A DNA stretch of 64,000 nucleotides from Paramecium sonneborni (taxonomy: Eukaryota; Ciliophora; Oligohymenophorea; Peniculida; Parameciidae), in assembly GCA_905182985.1 (NCBI GenBank), contig CAJJDN010000159.1, positions 47,955 to 111,954 on the forward strand, in the 5' to 3' direction. A program made the position numbers and the translations under genes. Under the pieces are notes generated by a model that worked only from the letters and a program-made list of their open reading frames with translations, was not told where the DNA came from and did not search any database. Below, piece after piece: positions 1-11,956 of the stretch (the first letter of the stretch is position 1; each line of letters starts with the position of its first letter).

Positions 1-2
1 AA

Positions 3-383
3 GTACAAAAACAGTAGAAAGACATAATATAGATGATATAAACTATACCACAAGAGAAGAAAGTCCACCATCCAAATTAATAACAGGATTCTGAGAATAT
101 TTAGGATTCTATTTCGGAATTATCTCAAAAGAATACTGAGGTCAAGTAACCAAATGAAGGTGGATTCGAATATGGTGATCAATTAGATAAAATAGGATAG
201 GCTGCATAGATCAAATAAACAGGCATTAAAATGTATTATTTATTATGGCAAAAAAGACCAAATGGTACACTTATATTCAATTTATTAGGTATTATTCCCA
301 AAAATCGATGGGTGAACAGTGATTATTTGTAAAAATATGATATCAAGTCATTGTGTTACTATCTTTAAAAAAAATTATAATGA
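3..383 (+). CDS. C-terminal part of an unidentified protein (5' truncated by window edge)
   Basis: One frame stays open with the ciliate code from the window edge to TGA at 381-383, giving about 126 residues. The first half is hydrophilic and rich in Gln, Lys and Asn. The last 45 residues are more ordered, with aromatic and hydrophobic runs such as YYLLWQKRPNG and FNLLGIIPKNRW. That change from linker to folded-looking tail suggests the end of a real protein, but I recognise no family. The other two frames close early. Upstream exons lie outside the window, so length and function cannot be judged. It ends about 0.95 kb before the 5S rRNA gene. Confidence 0.5.
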
Positions 384-1327
384 TTTTATTTAATATCAAT
401 AAATAATTAATCAAAACAATAGAAACCTCTATAATTTCAATTATGTTTGAAAATCATATACAATTTATTGATTTTGTAAATTTACATTTATTATTATCAA
501 ATAATAATAATGCAAATTTGTTATTAAAAGTCATATTTTCAACATCTAATCTAATGCATTCTTAAATTATATAGATTTTGTTAAAATAAACTATGGAGAA
601 TATCATATAAGAGATATACCTCATATTTATTTAAAGAATATCAATTTCCATTTATTCTCAATCATATATGTTAAAAATTTATCTATGAAATATAATTATC
701 TTTTAAATTCAATACAATCATTTCCCAATTATTGCATAAGACCTTATTGCAGAATATCATATAATTTAATTATTTGATCACATCTAAGACAAATAAAAGC
801 TTAAAAATAATATTTAATATATTGTTTTCGGGCCGTAAATCAAAATTTAAGCTCAAATCAAATAGAACTGGCCTTACTTTATATATAAACAGTTAAAGAT
901 GATTCAGAGAAGGTATTCTATATAATCTTTTTACTTCTATAAAAGATGTTGCTAAACAAAAAAAACCATAAATTGGATTACAAATAATTCTTCAAAATTT
1001 GATAATTTATTATGAGTTCAAAGCTAAAGCTGATATTATTGATAAATCATATGTGGGTTATCTATTTTATTAGTTTAATTTGTAATTCTATTTTATAGAC
1101 TTTCTTATAAAGCTAAGTAAATCATTAAAAAAAAAGTCCTGATATGAGATATAATGATTTCATATATACAATATTTGAGTATGATATCATTATTTTAAAT
1201 CTATTTTTCTTTGATAAACTTTGCCATAAAATAAAGATTTAGATATCGATAATTATGTTTATTAATTTAAATTATATAATTATATTTAAACCTTCATCTA
1301 TAAATAATTAAATCATTGAGAAATATC
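384..1327. other. Non-coding stretch with one GC-richer patch
   Basis: No convincing coding frame. Most is A/T-rich low-complexity DNA. A patch at about 825-890 is less A/T-rich; it holds GGGCC and TGGCC that could pair, and AGCTTA near 798 is complementary to TAAGCT near 850. This could be a small structured RNA, but I recognise none. Confidence 0.4.
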
Positions 1328-1447
1328 GTTGTCGGCCATACTAAGCCTAAAGCACCGGATCCCATTCGAACTCCGAAGTTAAGCGGCTTAAGGCGAGGTT
1401 AGTACTAAGGTGGGGGACCGCTTGGGAAGTCCTCGTGTTGACAACCC
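1328..1447 (+). rRNA. 5S ribosomal RNA
   Basis: A 120-nt segment begins GTTGTCGGCC and ends GTTGACAACCC. The two ends pair to form helix I. The interior carries the conserved eukaryotic 5S core, including GATCCCATTCGAACTCCGAA, GTTAAGC and the GTACTAAGGTGGGGGACC stretch, and it closely follows the ciliate 5S pattern known from Tetrahymena. It stands out as an island of normal GC content in A/T-rich DNA. In eukaryotes this gene is transcribed by RNA polymerase III from internal promoter elements, and the downstream T run fits. Only one copy is visible. Confidence 0.97.
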
Positions 1448-1454
1448 TTTTTTT
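1448..1454 (+). terminator. Pol III terminator T run after 5S rRNA
   Basis: Seven consecutive T residues directly follow the 3' end of the 5S gene, the standard RNA polymerase III stop signal. Confidence 0.85.
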
Positions 1455-2190
1455 ATTTATTTAATATTTTATTATTAATATCTATATTTAATTTTTAAAA
1501 TTATAAAATTATAAAATTAATGAAAATTAAAATTATACATTTCTTTAACTATTATCTTTATACATTTTACAGATTAATTTAATTAATTATTCAAATTTAA
1601 ATAAAAAAGATCTCTACTTTAGAGAATAAATTATAAGAAAATCATTTTAGATCTATTGGAAGAATAAATACAAAAAAAATTAAATTAAAATTGCTAGTTG
1701 TTATTATAATCAAATTAAATTATATAATTTCTATGAATTTGTTATTTTAGTTTAAAACTAAATAATCAATAAATTTTTTACTCTTTCTTTTAAGATTCAA
1801 TTATTACCACTGTTATGTTAGGGTTGAGCTAATAGCTGATGTGGAATTTACAAATAATCAATAATCAATGGAAATACAACATGCACCTATAGCATTAACA
1901 AATTATTTACTAAAAGGACGGATGTGATGCCTTTCATCAGATAAATAAATTAAAAGAGTAAAATAAATCAAAAAATTAAAATGAAACTACTTTAAAGCAA
2001 AGAAGGTAACAAAATCAGCATATAAATATATTCAATAAATTTATTATTATGTGTTTGTGTATATTCTTATTAATAAAAGATTTTTTCTATTTATTGGTAT
2101 TTTTTATTTTATTAGTTTATAATAATTATAATATATTTATTTTATTTTAAAATGTACTTTTTAATCTATATTAGATTTTGAATAAAGAAA
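1455..2190. other. Intergenic; possible structured RNA at about 1815-1945
   Basis: No coding frame is supported. Positions 1815-1945 are visibly less A/T-biased than the surroundings and contain short complementary words such as GATG/CATC around 1921-1940. I could not match it to a tRNA, snRNA or snoRNA. The rest is A/T-rich spacer leading to the ubiquitin-like gene. Confidence 0.35.
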
Positions 2191-2442
2191 ATGAACTAAT
2201 TAATTGTAGTGATCATTACTTGGTCCCAAAAAAACAAAATTTATAATATCGAAATAGATCCTAAAACAATGGTTTCGGATTTATAAAAAGAATTGGCTGA
2301 AATGTTTGAAAATATAATCCCAGAACAAATTACTCTAAATTATGCAGGAGAAATTCTTCAACCTAAAGAAACATTAGAATAAAAAAATATTAAAAAAGGA
2401 GCCTAAATTGAAATGTTAATTTAGAGACTAGGTGGATTCTGA
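2191..2442 (+). CDS. Small ubiquitin-like domain protein
   Basis: An intact 83-residue frame from ATG to TGA with TAA/TAG read as Gln. The whole protein looks like one ubiquitin-fold domain: a strand ending NIEIDPKTMVSDLQKEL matches the beta2-alpha1 part of ubiquitin, LNYAGEILQPKETL matches the -iFaGk.L.d..tL- part, and the chain ends LIQRLGGF, close to the ubiquitin LRGG tail but with one extra Phe. Whether it is conjugated, processed or simply a binding module cannot be told. A frame with ZZ-like cysteines follows in the same reading frame after the stop. Removing a GTGG-start 27-nt segment at 2432-2458 would fuse them, but that splice site is atypical, so I keep the simple ORF. Confidence 0.65.
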
Positions 2443-2526
2443 TTTATTTATAAATTAGATGAAAAAATATGTTATTGTTAATATATAATTTTGATAAGTA
2501 AAATAGAATTAGAGTTTCATTCCTGA

Positions 2527-3150
2527 TTTTTGCAGCAAACAAATAAACAATAAAATGTGATAATAGTTCCCTTAATTACTTAATTGTTCTCTAAATTAAA
2601 CTAAAAAAATAAAAATAATTCTACTCGTCCTTAAAGTATTTATTTCAATGCAATCATTAAACAAATTGGATAAATTAAGCAAAATGGAAGACTGATAAGA
2701 AGAATTATTTCTTTTAAATAGAAAGAAAAATAGATAATAACAATTATTTCTATTATGATAGGGACTATAAAAATAATTTTTAAGTTTACAATATATTCTT
2801 AATTTGGTTTATTCTATCAAAACATAAATTAAGGCTATAAAATTAAATGCAATATTTGCGAAAAAAGCAATGATTGAACACACTGCTATTGGAATCATTA
2901 CTTTAAATATTACTATTAAATTACTTTCAATTTTATTGAATCCATTCCACATTAAACTACAAAAGAGGAATAGGTAAAACATTAAATAGCTAAATATAAG
3001 ACCAAAGTAAATTAATAAGCATTTAAAGTTCTATAATAAGAAAACTTTATATATACACTCTAAATTTGCCTCTTTATAACAAATCTACTTAATAAAATCA
3101 TTGATGCTGCTGAAATTATAAGGAGAATGGGATATAGAAAGTTAAATTGA
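2527..3150 (+). pseudogene. Relic of a ZZ-type zinc finger gene
   Basis: The frame following 2527 is open apart from a TGA at 2875-2877. Around that stop the translation reads GYKIKCNIC-x5-stop-THC. A Cys codon (TGT or TGC) in place of TGA would give C-x2-C-x5-C-x2-C, the spacing of the ZZ zinc finger. After it come about 90 residues with ordinary composition, ending at TGA 3148-3150. No intron I can place removes the internal stop. I read this as a gene killed by a stop at a zinc-binding Cys; a sequencing error would look the same. It lies 85 bp after the ubiquitin-like gene, in the same frame, so the two could once have been one protein. Confidence 0.45.
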
Positions 3151-3778
3151 AAACCAATTCTGGATTTTAAATACTATATTAAGAGGTACATAATCAAATA
3201 AAAAATAAACGTCCAAAAAATAAATAATCCCAAGATTCCACTAATAAAGTATTTTTACTTTGAAAATTCTAAATCTTTTATTAGATTTGATTTTTGAGGA
3301 ATTAATAATTGAACTTAATGTTAATCAATTTAAGGTATTACTTAATTAGTTTAATATTATGAGTATTGTTAATATTATTGCCACTATTAATTATTAATTG
3401 ATTAAGCATTAATATTAGGAGTAATTTAATCTTAAAATTCGCTAAGTTAATAAGATAATTCTTAATGTTAATTTGATTATTGTTATTCTTAGACATTATC
3501 TAAATTTGGATATTTTGCTTATTACATAAAATTATTTAAATAAGAATATTTCTAAAATTTTTATCATTCTTAAACACACACAATACAGAATAATTTCCAT
3601 AGAAATAGATTATTTCTTTAATTGAAAAAGCCAATATTAATAAAATATTAAATATTTTACTAGATTAAGTTAATCAGATATGATATAAAATGTCTTTTTG
3701 AATATATTTGATAAATAAAATAATTATATATTGAAATAATTAATTATTTATTCGAAGATTGTAATAAAAAAATATAAT
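3151..3778. other. Intergenic, no supported gene
   Basis: A/T-rich sequence with many TTATTG-like words. Open frames exist only because TGA is the single stop. I see nothing recognisable. Confidence 0.5.
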
Positions 3779-4415
3779 TCAATATCTAGTTTTAGTTTTA
3801 GCTTAAACATTAGCGAATTATGATAGTTTTTTTAATTGTTCTGGTTAGGATTGCATCAAGTGATTTTTCTTAATTGTTTCTTTGAGTAATTTGCTAGATT
3901 TAGTTTCTACTGAAATTCTACTCTTTGCTGTTGATGGTCTAGATGTATAAGCTTCAGCTTGTTTTTTAGCAGCTACTGCACCATAATCATAAGCTAAAAC
4001 ATTTTTAATTGGGGATGGAGTTCTTTGTATTTGAATTAACTTTATACCTATTTTTTCTACCGAATACTTGCTATTTAGGAGTCTCAGTGATTCTTGGTTT
4101 ACCTTATACAACCTTTTATCTAATATCATGTGACTATCTGAATTCTTAGAATTCTTTGGCCGTACATAAATTACGTTTAATGCTCATTATATTTGTTTTT
4201 TTAAAGTCCTTCTCTGGTCTAATATCCATTGATGCAAAATGCTCCATATGACATAATACTTCTCCTAATGACTCTTCTTTTCCAGGGACTGTTCTAACAC
4301 CAAATGCACAATTCGGAATTGGATATGTATTTGGTTTAGCTTTTCCAACATCATCCTTTACAATTAGAGGATTTGCTGAATATTTTTACCAAGGATAAAC
4401 AGTTTTATTCGACAT
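3779..4415 (-). CDS. CFAP77: CFAP77-like ciliary microtubule protein
   Basis: The 203-residue protein follows the CFAP77 pattern along its length: ANPLIVKDDVGKAKP near the N-terminus, PNCAFGVRTVP (the repeated .FG.r..P motif), then NLCTAKEFQEFRQSHDIR, then a second motif VFGRKNRTPSPIKNVLAYDYG. CFAP77 is known as a protein of ciliary doublet microtubules; action in the cilium is inferred from the family. One 25-nt intron (4023-4047, GTATAA...CAAAG) must be removed, and this restores the second FG motif exactly. The start is the ATG at 4415 and the stop is TGA at 3779-3781. A standard-code reading sees only a 94-residue piece. It is isolated between relic and spacer. Confidence 0.9.
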
Positions 4416-5120
4416 TATGATTTAATATATTAAATACTAATTTTATTAATAAACTAATAGAAACATTTTTATACATATATTTTTAACAACAATTTTCCTT
4501 TTTTATCATTCTTGTTCATATATCTTTACCATTAAATAATTAAGAAATAACAAACAAGTTTATTATTATATTTTTAAAACTAATTTTCTAAATAATAATA
4601 TTTTATAATAACAATCTAATTATTTATCATTGTTATTTGGTTATTCCATCAATTTCTAAAGAATTATATGAAGTTTTTATTTCTATGCATATTATTCAAG
4701 ATATTAAATAATATTGAACAAGTAATATTAAATAAAATAATATTTTAATTAAGAATAAATTAAGTCCAATTAGAATTAAGTATCCTAGTAAGATTGTTTA
4801 AGATTTTATTTAAATTCTATCAATTGTTATTTATTTTTTGAGATGATTATAGAATTCAAAAGCATTATAGAAAAATAATTAAAAAATTATATTGAATTAA
4901 GTTTTAATTTATGAATTTGTATTATTTATAAATAATTCTCATATTTAAGTATTTCTATAATATTTTTCTTATAAAGCATTTAATTTAATGAGAAAAGTTT
5001 GGATTTATAATTTATTCTGACTAAAATTAATGATTGTAAAAAAAGAAAGAAATAAATTTATATATTAGATGATAAGATATATTAAATTTGATAAAAAATG
5101 ATAGATTTATCAAATGGATA
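4416..5120. other. Intergenic spacer
   Basis: About 700 bp, extremely A/T-rich, with no frame of protein-like composition. It separates the 5' end of CFAP77 from the 3' end of the WD40 gene, so it should contain the CFAP77 promoter, but no motif is recognisable. Confidence 0.5.
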
Positions 5121-6450
5121 TCAATTATTTAATTATTAGAATGCTTCTTCTTCATTTAAATATACTAAATCTAATAGGCGATAGATATGTAAACATCCTC
5201 CTCCAAAATATTCATGTTCTTGGCATGTGCTTACATAAGTCCATGGACTTTTATCATTAATATCAAAATCATTGATACTACCTCTTGATAATGATAAAAA
5301 TATGAAAAATACTTATGACCAAAATAACAGAAGGTAGTTTCTTTGGTTTAAAAGTTAACAGAATACAATTCTTCACTTCCAATAGTCAAATGATTTCTAT
5401 CAGGTCCAAATTACAGTGAATAAACTTATGAAAGATTATCCACTTCTTTAACGTAATCTTAAATTCCAATAGGTTTTCGTATATCAATAATATGTACACT
5501 TCCATCTAATGAACCACTTGCAATATAATTTTCATCATGTTAACTCCAACTTACACAATGAATATCTTTTTTATGTACATCATTTAGATTCCAACATTTT
5601 CCTCCATCAATTCTTTAATCCCAACAAATAATTTATCTATTTTAACAACATGATATCAATTGATCTGTTTAAAATTTATTAAATGACATGTCTACAACTT
5701 CAGCTTGATGTCCAGTCAATACAGTTCTTTTATCTAATTTGATTGAATCATTGCCACATATATTACTTAGTTCTCTTTTACTAGTAAAAATAGAACTAGT
5801 TGATAATCTAGTTTAATAATCATTTATATCCCATAATAATATTTTACAATCTTTCCCACCACTACCTAATTTATATTCTTATGACCAATCTAAAGCTGTT
5901 GAATGACCTTATTAAGAATGTCCCATTAAATATATTTCAGGAATACCTGCATGTGGATCTTTCGGATTCTATTAAGTCTTATGTTTTGTAACATCCCATA
6001 CCAATACATTACTATTATCACTTTTAGTAGCAATCAATTTCTAAGTAGTATTACATTTTATAATATTAACATCTCCAGGATGTACAATCATTTATCGTAT
6101 CTTTAAATGTGGATTCTTATAAAATTGTAATTACTAATATACGAAAGTGACTTAATGATTAATCTAATATTTCACTTAAGGAATATCTAAATTATTATTT
6201 CTTTATTACCTACAGTAGCTACTATTAATTGACATGGAGTCTATTTCCAAATGTTTGTCACTTCATCATATATTCCATCTGTTTTGATTGCAAAATATAC
6301 TTTTTGTCTAATATATTCTTTTGTTTCTTATACAATCGGTCCCCATTTACATGATGTTACAGGCCAATCTATATTGTTTTCATATGTGAAATCAGTTATA
6401 CAAGGACCTATTTATCTCCATTTTTATTATTTTGGAGTTAAATAATTCAT
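5121..6450 (-). CDS. RBBP4/MSI1-like WD40 histone chaperone
   Basis: With two introns removed (6187-6209, 23 nt; 5284-5312, 29 nt) the gene encodes 425 residues, the usual length for RBBP4/RBBP7. The N-terminus carries NNIDWPVTSCKWGP, equivalent to the ALEWPSLT.QW segment. It continues with IRQMIVHPGDVNIIK, as in MSI/FVE proteins, then WD-type repeats including NVLVWDVTKHK, ILLWDIN, TGHQAEVVDMSF and GSLDGSVHIIDIRKP. The C-terminus has SPWTYVS and GGGCLHIYRLLDLVY, matching the family's last blade. Such proteins bind histones H3-H4 in CAF-1, HDAC and PRC2-type complexes; that role is inferred. Both introns restore family motifs, so I trust the model. Its 5' end is 250 bp from the divergent HTH-like gene. 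Confidence 0.92.
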
Positions 6451-6700
6451 CTTTCTTATTATTCCAAAATTATATATATATATATATATTTTTAGAAATT
6501 TATTTAAAAACTTATTGAATTTTCATCTTCAAAGTACTCATTACATTTAGTCTAAATTTGATGTTGAAATACATTTTACTTTTTAATTAGGATTTATTAA
6601 GATTTCTAAAATTCAGATATCACAATTTTTATTCTAATCTATAAAACTATTCTCAAATCATTCTGTATTTAATTTTTTCAAGATTATTTTCATTTATCAA

Positions 6701-7056
6701 ATGAATTATGCTTACAAAAGGAGTAAAAGATCATACATCAAAAGTTCTTCTTAAACCAGAAAAATGTTAGCCGAATTAGTCTTAATTTAGGGGTTTAACA
6801 TTAAAAATGTAAGAATTACTTTATTTTAATTTAGGCAGCTCAGAAATTACAAATTAAGTATGCGACTGCAAAATCAATCATCATCTATTACAAATAGAAT
6901 GTTATCAAGCAATAATAGAAGTCTAATTAGACGAAAAGATGTTCTTATGCTTCTGCAAAAAATGCTATTTCTTACACGATTGTATCAAAATTAGCCGGGT
7001 TGGAAGTAAATTGTAGAAGTATTCACTTCCTAAAAATGGACGTCACTAAGCAATGA
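6701..7056 (+). CDS. Small helix-turn-helix-like protein
   Basis: 109 residues after removing one 26-nt intron (6809-6834, GTAAGA...TTTAG). The centre reads RKMLAELVLIQGFNIKNAAQKLQIKYATAKSIIIYY, here cited in parts: a helix LAELVLIQ, then IKNAAQKLQIKYATAKSI, which has the alternation of a homeodomain-like HTH with a helix-turn-recognition helix. The C-terminus is basic, with a few Cys. It may bind DNA; the family is not firmly identified. It is divergent from the WD40 gene, with 250 bp between the two starts. A degenerate stretch at about 12.49-12.80 kb looks like a decayed relative. Confidence 0.62.
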
Positions 7057-7547
7057 TTATATTATATTATAAATCAATCACAATTGAGGTAATTTTCTAT
7101 GGGATGGAAGATAAGTCGATAGGATTAATAAATTAGTATTGTAAATTATTTTACAGTGTTATTGGACAGAAATTTTAATTCTAAAATATATATATAACTA
7201 TTCGAAAATTACATTTGTTACTTAATTTTATGTAGAATTCCCATAAATAAGGATCTAGAATTAGGAGATGATTCATATTTTTGAACATGATCAATTACTT
7301 ATTAACTGAATTCAATGTAATAAATTGTATAAATCAAAAATTTATTGTAATTAAAAACTTATCCCAATATGTGTAAATTAGATTTATTAGTTGAGTTGTG
7401 TTAATACATATAATCTGACTTTCAATTCTCATATTATAAGAGCATTATTAAATTACATAATAAACTTTAATGGGTCATTGTACAAGTTAAATTTAACATA
7501 ATAAATCTCCTCAAAAATAAAATGGAAAAACTTCTTCAATAGGAACA
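7057..7547. other. Intergenic spacer
   Basis: About 490 bp of A/T-rich sequence with no supported gene. It should include the 3' end signals of the HTH-like gene and the promoter of the 961-residue protein. Confidence 0.5.
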
Positions 7548-10514
7548 ATGAAGTTCAATAGTGAATTATCTAATATTAGATTGAATCATCCATCAAAATC
7601 ATGCTATCTTAAAATTGATATTGGTGGATATTATAAATTCGATACTCCAAAGCACTTTGATTTAGAAGGAAAGCATGGTGTAAGATTGCTAAGTTATAAT
7701 AATAGTGGAAGAGATAAATAACATTGTAATTAGAAGTAACTGAAATTTAATTGAGAGAAAAGTATTTGCTTTTCATACTCTATGAAGATGATAAAGAACT
7801 CTCTTAATTGCGTATATCTTTGTATGAAATAATCTCAGGACCTCAATTTTTTGATTATCAATTAGGAAAAGGTAGAATTTCATTTAATATGATTATGGCA
7901 TAAATTCTTTAACTAGAAATAAATCCATAAGATTTAATATGTACAATGAACACATGTATTCAAGAAAAACAATATTTATTCAATCTTAGATTAGTGACAC
8001 GTAAGATGCAATTTCTCTCAGAAAATTCAGATAAATTTAATAATCCTGCTTATATAAAAGGGAGAAGTGCATCCTATAATTATATACAAGATGAATTATT
8101 TAGAATACAATGGTTGAACACAGAAATGCCACATTTGATTGTAGAACTGCCAATTAATGAGATTTCAAATTCTTCATTATAAGTATGTATTTGGAGTATA
8201 AATAAATCAAATGAAGATCATTCACCTACTAGGAAATCTGTAAAGTCTCTCAATTATCATGTAGAAGCTATTGATCAAGTCTTATTCGCTGAATCAAATA
8301 TAGCGTTAAATTATTTACTTTAAAATCAGGAGGAATAGATGACTGATCATAGTATTCATAGATGTAATATAACAAAAGGATTATGGTTAAGAGGAAATAA
8401 GATTGGATAAATGCAGTCAGACTTTTCTATTAAGATTCCTACCCATATGAAATAATAAATGATTGGATTAAGAACAGAAAAGGGATGCACTATTGGAACA
8501 GGTATATTAGCTAATTAAAGCATAAAGGAAATCAATGAAGTAGTAAGTTAATTTGAGAAGTTGAGTTAGATTATGTTTAAATTATCTAACAATTAAACTT
8601 CTTAAAAGTAATAATTAATGGCTGAGTTGCTGAATACAGCTTAGCAATTACTTATAACTGTGAGTAAGAGTGATAAAGATTCTTAATTAAGACAATTCTA
8701 TTATAAGAGTTATGATGATTTGATGAAGGGATAAGAAATATTTATAAAAATTGCAGAGAATCTCTTGAATTTTGTTGATAAAATAGAGGGTAACATAAGA
8801 GAGATATATTATGAAATATTATTGATTGTTTGTATCCGAGGTGAATTAAGTTTAGGCTCAATGGGATATTTTGATGATTGCAAATAATTAAATAAAAAGT
8901 AATTGAAATTTAAGAGTTAAATATGTTGCCATTTTTAATAGTTTCTCTATAACACTTTAAATATTACCTTATAAAAGATATGTTTAAAAGCAATGTCTCC
9001 AAAAGAGAAAGCATTTGTAGAGAAATTCCTGGCTAGTTCTTTTTTTAAAGTTCCAGAATTTAGAGAGGCATTTGTAAATGCTTTACAAAATTCGAATGAT
9101 CCTGAATTATCAGAATGGCGTGGAACTGATTATTAATTAGATGAACCAGAGAATTTTAGAACTGAATAAATTACTGTATTATTTGATTGGTAAAGTTACT
9201 TTTATAATTATTTACCTTCAAATTTAAATATTAATGCAGTTACATTAACATCAGATGAAGAATGGCGTAGAATTATTTCTAAAAGAAACACAACATTTTT
9301 TTTCTTTGTTTAAGCTTTATGTTTACATATACAATAAAAAATTTAAAAAGATATAATTCCTTGGAAAGATATTCCTGGATATAGAAAAATTTTGAAAGGT
9401 CTTTTATGTGAATTAAAAATAAGAGAATCATATCCTGATGCAATGATTAATGCAATCACATAAGTTGTTACTAATGGAGGACCTTTAAATGTCATAATTA
9501 TGATTTTGTATAATAAAACTAAGTAATTTATGTATTTTTATTTATTTAAAGCATTTATTCAAGTGATAGAGTTGTTTAAGTGATGGATTTAATTAGCTAA
9601 TGTATTTAATAATGTCAAACAATTCCAACAAATTTTGATTACTCTTTCTTTTTAAATGGATTGAGAATTGCAGTAACTTAATGTTAGAATGCATTTGTTA
9701 TTGCAAAGAGTCTACATTTAATTTACAATAATTATTTAGTATTTCCATTAGAATTTAAAAAAGCTATTGTTGACTTTTTATTTGAAGCTTAATGTTATGA
9801 ATTATTTTTACATTGGTCTAAGACTGTTAGAAGTGTTTATATTAGTTTACTAATTTATCGAATTTATCATTTACATCGAAATAATAAAATTTAAATTACT
9901 GATGAAAATTAATTTGATAAATAATATTTCTAAATAACAAAACCAAAGAGATTGTAAAGTTATTATGAAAATAGAAAAGAGGAAACTTAATTGATGGTAA
10001 CTCATTTATTATTTTTAGTTAGAGTGATTATATTTATTTGAAATATTCACGATTTATGATGAATATTGAATCAGCTAAAGCTAAATTTATAAGTAAATAT
10101 TCTATAAAAGAATTACCGTTGATTTAAAGGATGAAAATGAAATTAGAATAAAAACTAAAATAAGAAGGTTCAATAAAAGATTTAGCTATTTGTGAAGAAT
10201 AAGTTAAAACATCAAATATGGACATAGATAAAAAAATAATTTATGAAAGAAAAATAGAATTTAGAAATCCAAATAAAAAAAAAACAATAATTTTAAATGA
10301 AAATCATATAAGATATTTATCTGCTGCTTTAAGTGAATATAATGAAATGTAGAAACAATATACTAAATGGAGATAATAAAATATAGCTTCTGTTTAAGCA
10401 TCAATATAGGGAATGACAGATGAAGAAAAAGCAGCAAAGCTTACATAATTTCCAGTTCCACAAATTAAACTAATGTAAACTTATGATATGAAAGAAGGCA
10501 AACAGGAATAATGA
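7548..10514 (+). CDS. Large protein of unknown function (961 aa)
   Basis: One continuous product from ATG 7548 to TGA 10512-10514 after removing introns 7680-7705 (26 nt), 9523-9551 (29 nt) and 9997-10022 (26 nt). The frame sum is exact. The first 130 residues alternate beta-like segments (CYLKIDIGGYYKFDTP, ITLQLEVTEIQLREKYLLFILY) and resemble a C2-type sandwich. Around residues 270-320 a second segment, WLRGNKIGQMQSDFSIKIP, has the same flavour. From about residue 340 onward it is mostly helical, with a hydrophobic, cysteine-containing core and a charged, Gln-rich C-terminal tail. I do not recognise the family and propose no function. The ATG is the first in frame, with a TGA upstream. It is convergent with the MYB gene, with only 86 bp between their stops. 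Confidence 0.82.
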
Positions 10515-10600
10515 TATTTGTTTTATGTTTCAACTATTTATTTGTTTAATATATTATGTTTAACATTTTCATTGGCCTTATGAGTTCCAAAGATGAAATG

Positions 10601-11956
10601 TCACTGCAATATAAAATTTGTATTATTATATTGCTTATTTGATTAACTTTGATTATTTTACATAATGTTAAGCTAACTAGTGAATTCTAGTTTTGGTTAA
10701 CATTGAATAAACATGTGATATTAAAACATTTTGAATAAATGACTAATATCTGTTAATGAATACAATCGTCCCATTGAGTTTGAACATCCCAAGCATCTTG
10801 AACATAATTGTTAATTAACTTGAATACCATATTATTAACATTATTGTTATTATTATTGTTATTATTATTGTTATTATTATTGTTAATATTATTGTTATTA
10901 TTATTTATCTATTCCTAATAATTGTTATTATTAATAAGTTCCTAATAATAATTATTGTTAATTAGGTCCAAGTTATTCATATTCCATCAGAAACTTTTAG
11001 AAAGATTATTATTAATAATCAAATTATTGATTAATTAATTCTTATGGATTCTATTATATATCAAGTCCAATCTATTCCTCTTTAATAACTTTATTTTTTT
11101 CTTCATCTATATCCTAATTTTCTTATTTTACATTAATTAGAGATTCAGTCTTCTCTTTTGATCGAGTCACCCTTTCATAAACATCAGTTTTCAAAGTCCT
11201 AAGTTGCGATTTCTTTATTTTAATAGAGCTATTTATATATTTATATTATTTGTTTTTCTTTTTCCTTTTATATTTAGTAATATTTAATGAATCTTAAGAA
11301 TCTTCTTAATGATCATCTTCATCTGATTCTTCAAGATCTGATTAATATCTTCTTTTTAAATTGGCATAAAATCTATTCTTTACCATATTTTCCTATATAA
11401 TAAGTAAAAGGATATTACAGGTCGACCTTTTAAGAAAGTTGATATATAACTCCACTTAGTTCCAAACTTTTTATAAAGTCTTAATATAATTTTATCTTCC
11501 TCTTCAGTCCATTTCTCATTATTAATATGTCCCTATAGTTGATTTAAATAACGTTCTCGAACTTGTTTTCCAGTTCTCCAGTTCATAACTGTGCATATCT
11601 TACTCCATTTTTTTCCATACTTTTATACTAATTCCTTTAATTATTCATCCTCCTATTGAGACCACAATTATCTTGAAAGTGTCTTAAAATCAATAAAATA
11701 TTATTACATTTTCTGGATGCAATTATTACCATTTCATCATACATTCTAATGGACTTGGCCCATTTAAATAAGTACTTATCGACTTCCAGTTTCCCTATTA
11801 ACAATCGTATTGTTCGTTTAGTTTCTCAACATCTTCAGCAGTCCAAACATATTTACACTTTTTTATTTATAAATTAGAACAAACCTCATAAATACTTTCT
11901 TATTCAACTCTACTTTTTAATTAGTTGGATGCAGCACTAATCTCAGAGGTAATCAT
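10601..11956 (-). CDS. R1R2R3-type MYB DNA-binding protein with poly-Gln tract
   Basis: 434 residues after removing introns 11683-11707 (25 nt) and 11393-11418 (26 nt). Three MYB/SANT repeats lie at residues about 33-82, 85-132 and 136-187. Their tryptophans are visible at W38/W57/W76, W90/W109 and W141/W160, the third-repeat final position being F179. Repeat 2 reads WSQQEDEQLKELVQKYG and repeat 3 WTEEEDKIILRLYKKFG, both classical. Both introns fall inside repeats and their removal joins the helices correctly. A basic stretch (KRKKKNK) follows, then a long Gln tract written with CAA, TAA and TAG codons (about 10820-10930), then a Cys-containing tail. It is probably a nuclear transcription factor or chromatin protein. 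It is convergent with the 961-residue gene. Confidence 0.92.

Noticed and set aside
1810..1830. CAACCCTAA on the minus strand, like a telomerase RNA template
   Set aside because: No surrounding telomerase RNA features, and Paramecium telomeres are made of GGGGTT/GGGTTT repeats rather than TTAGGG; a nine-base match is not evidence.
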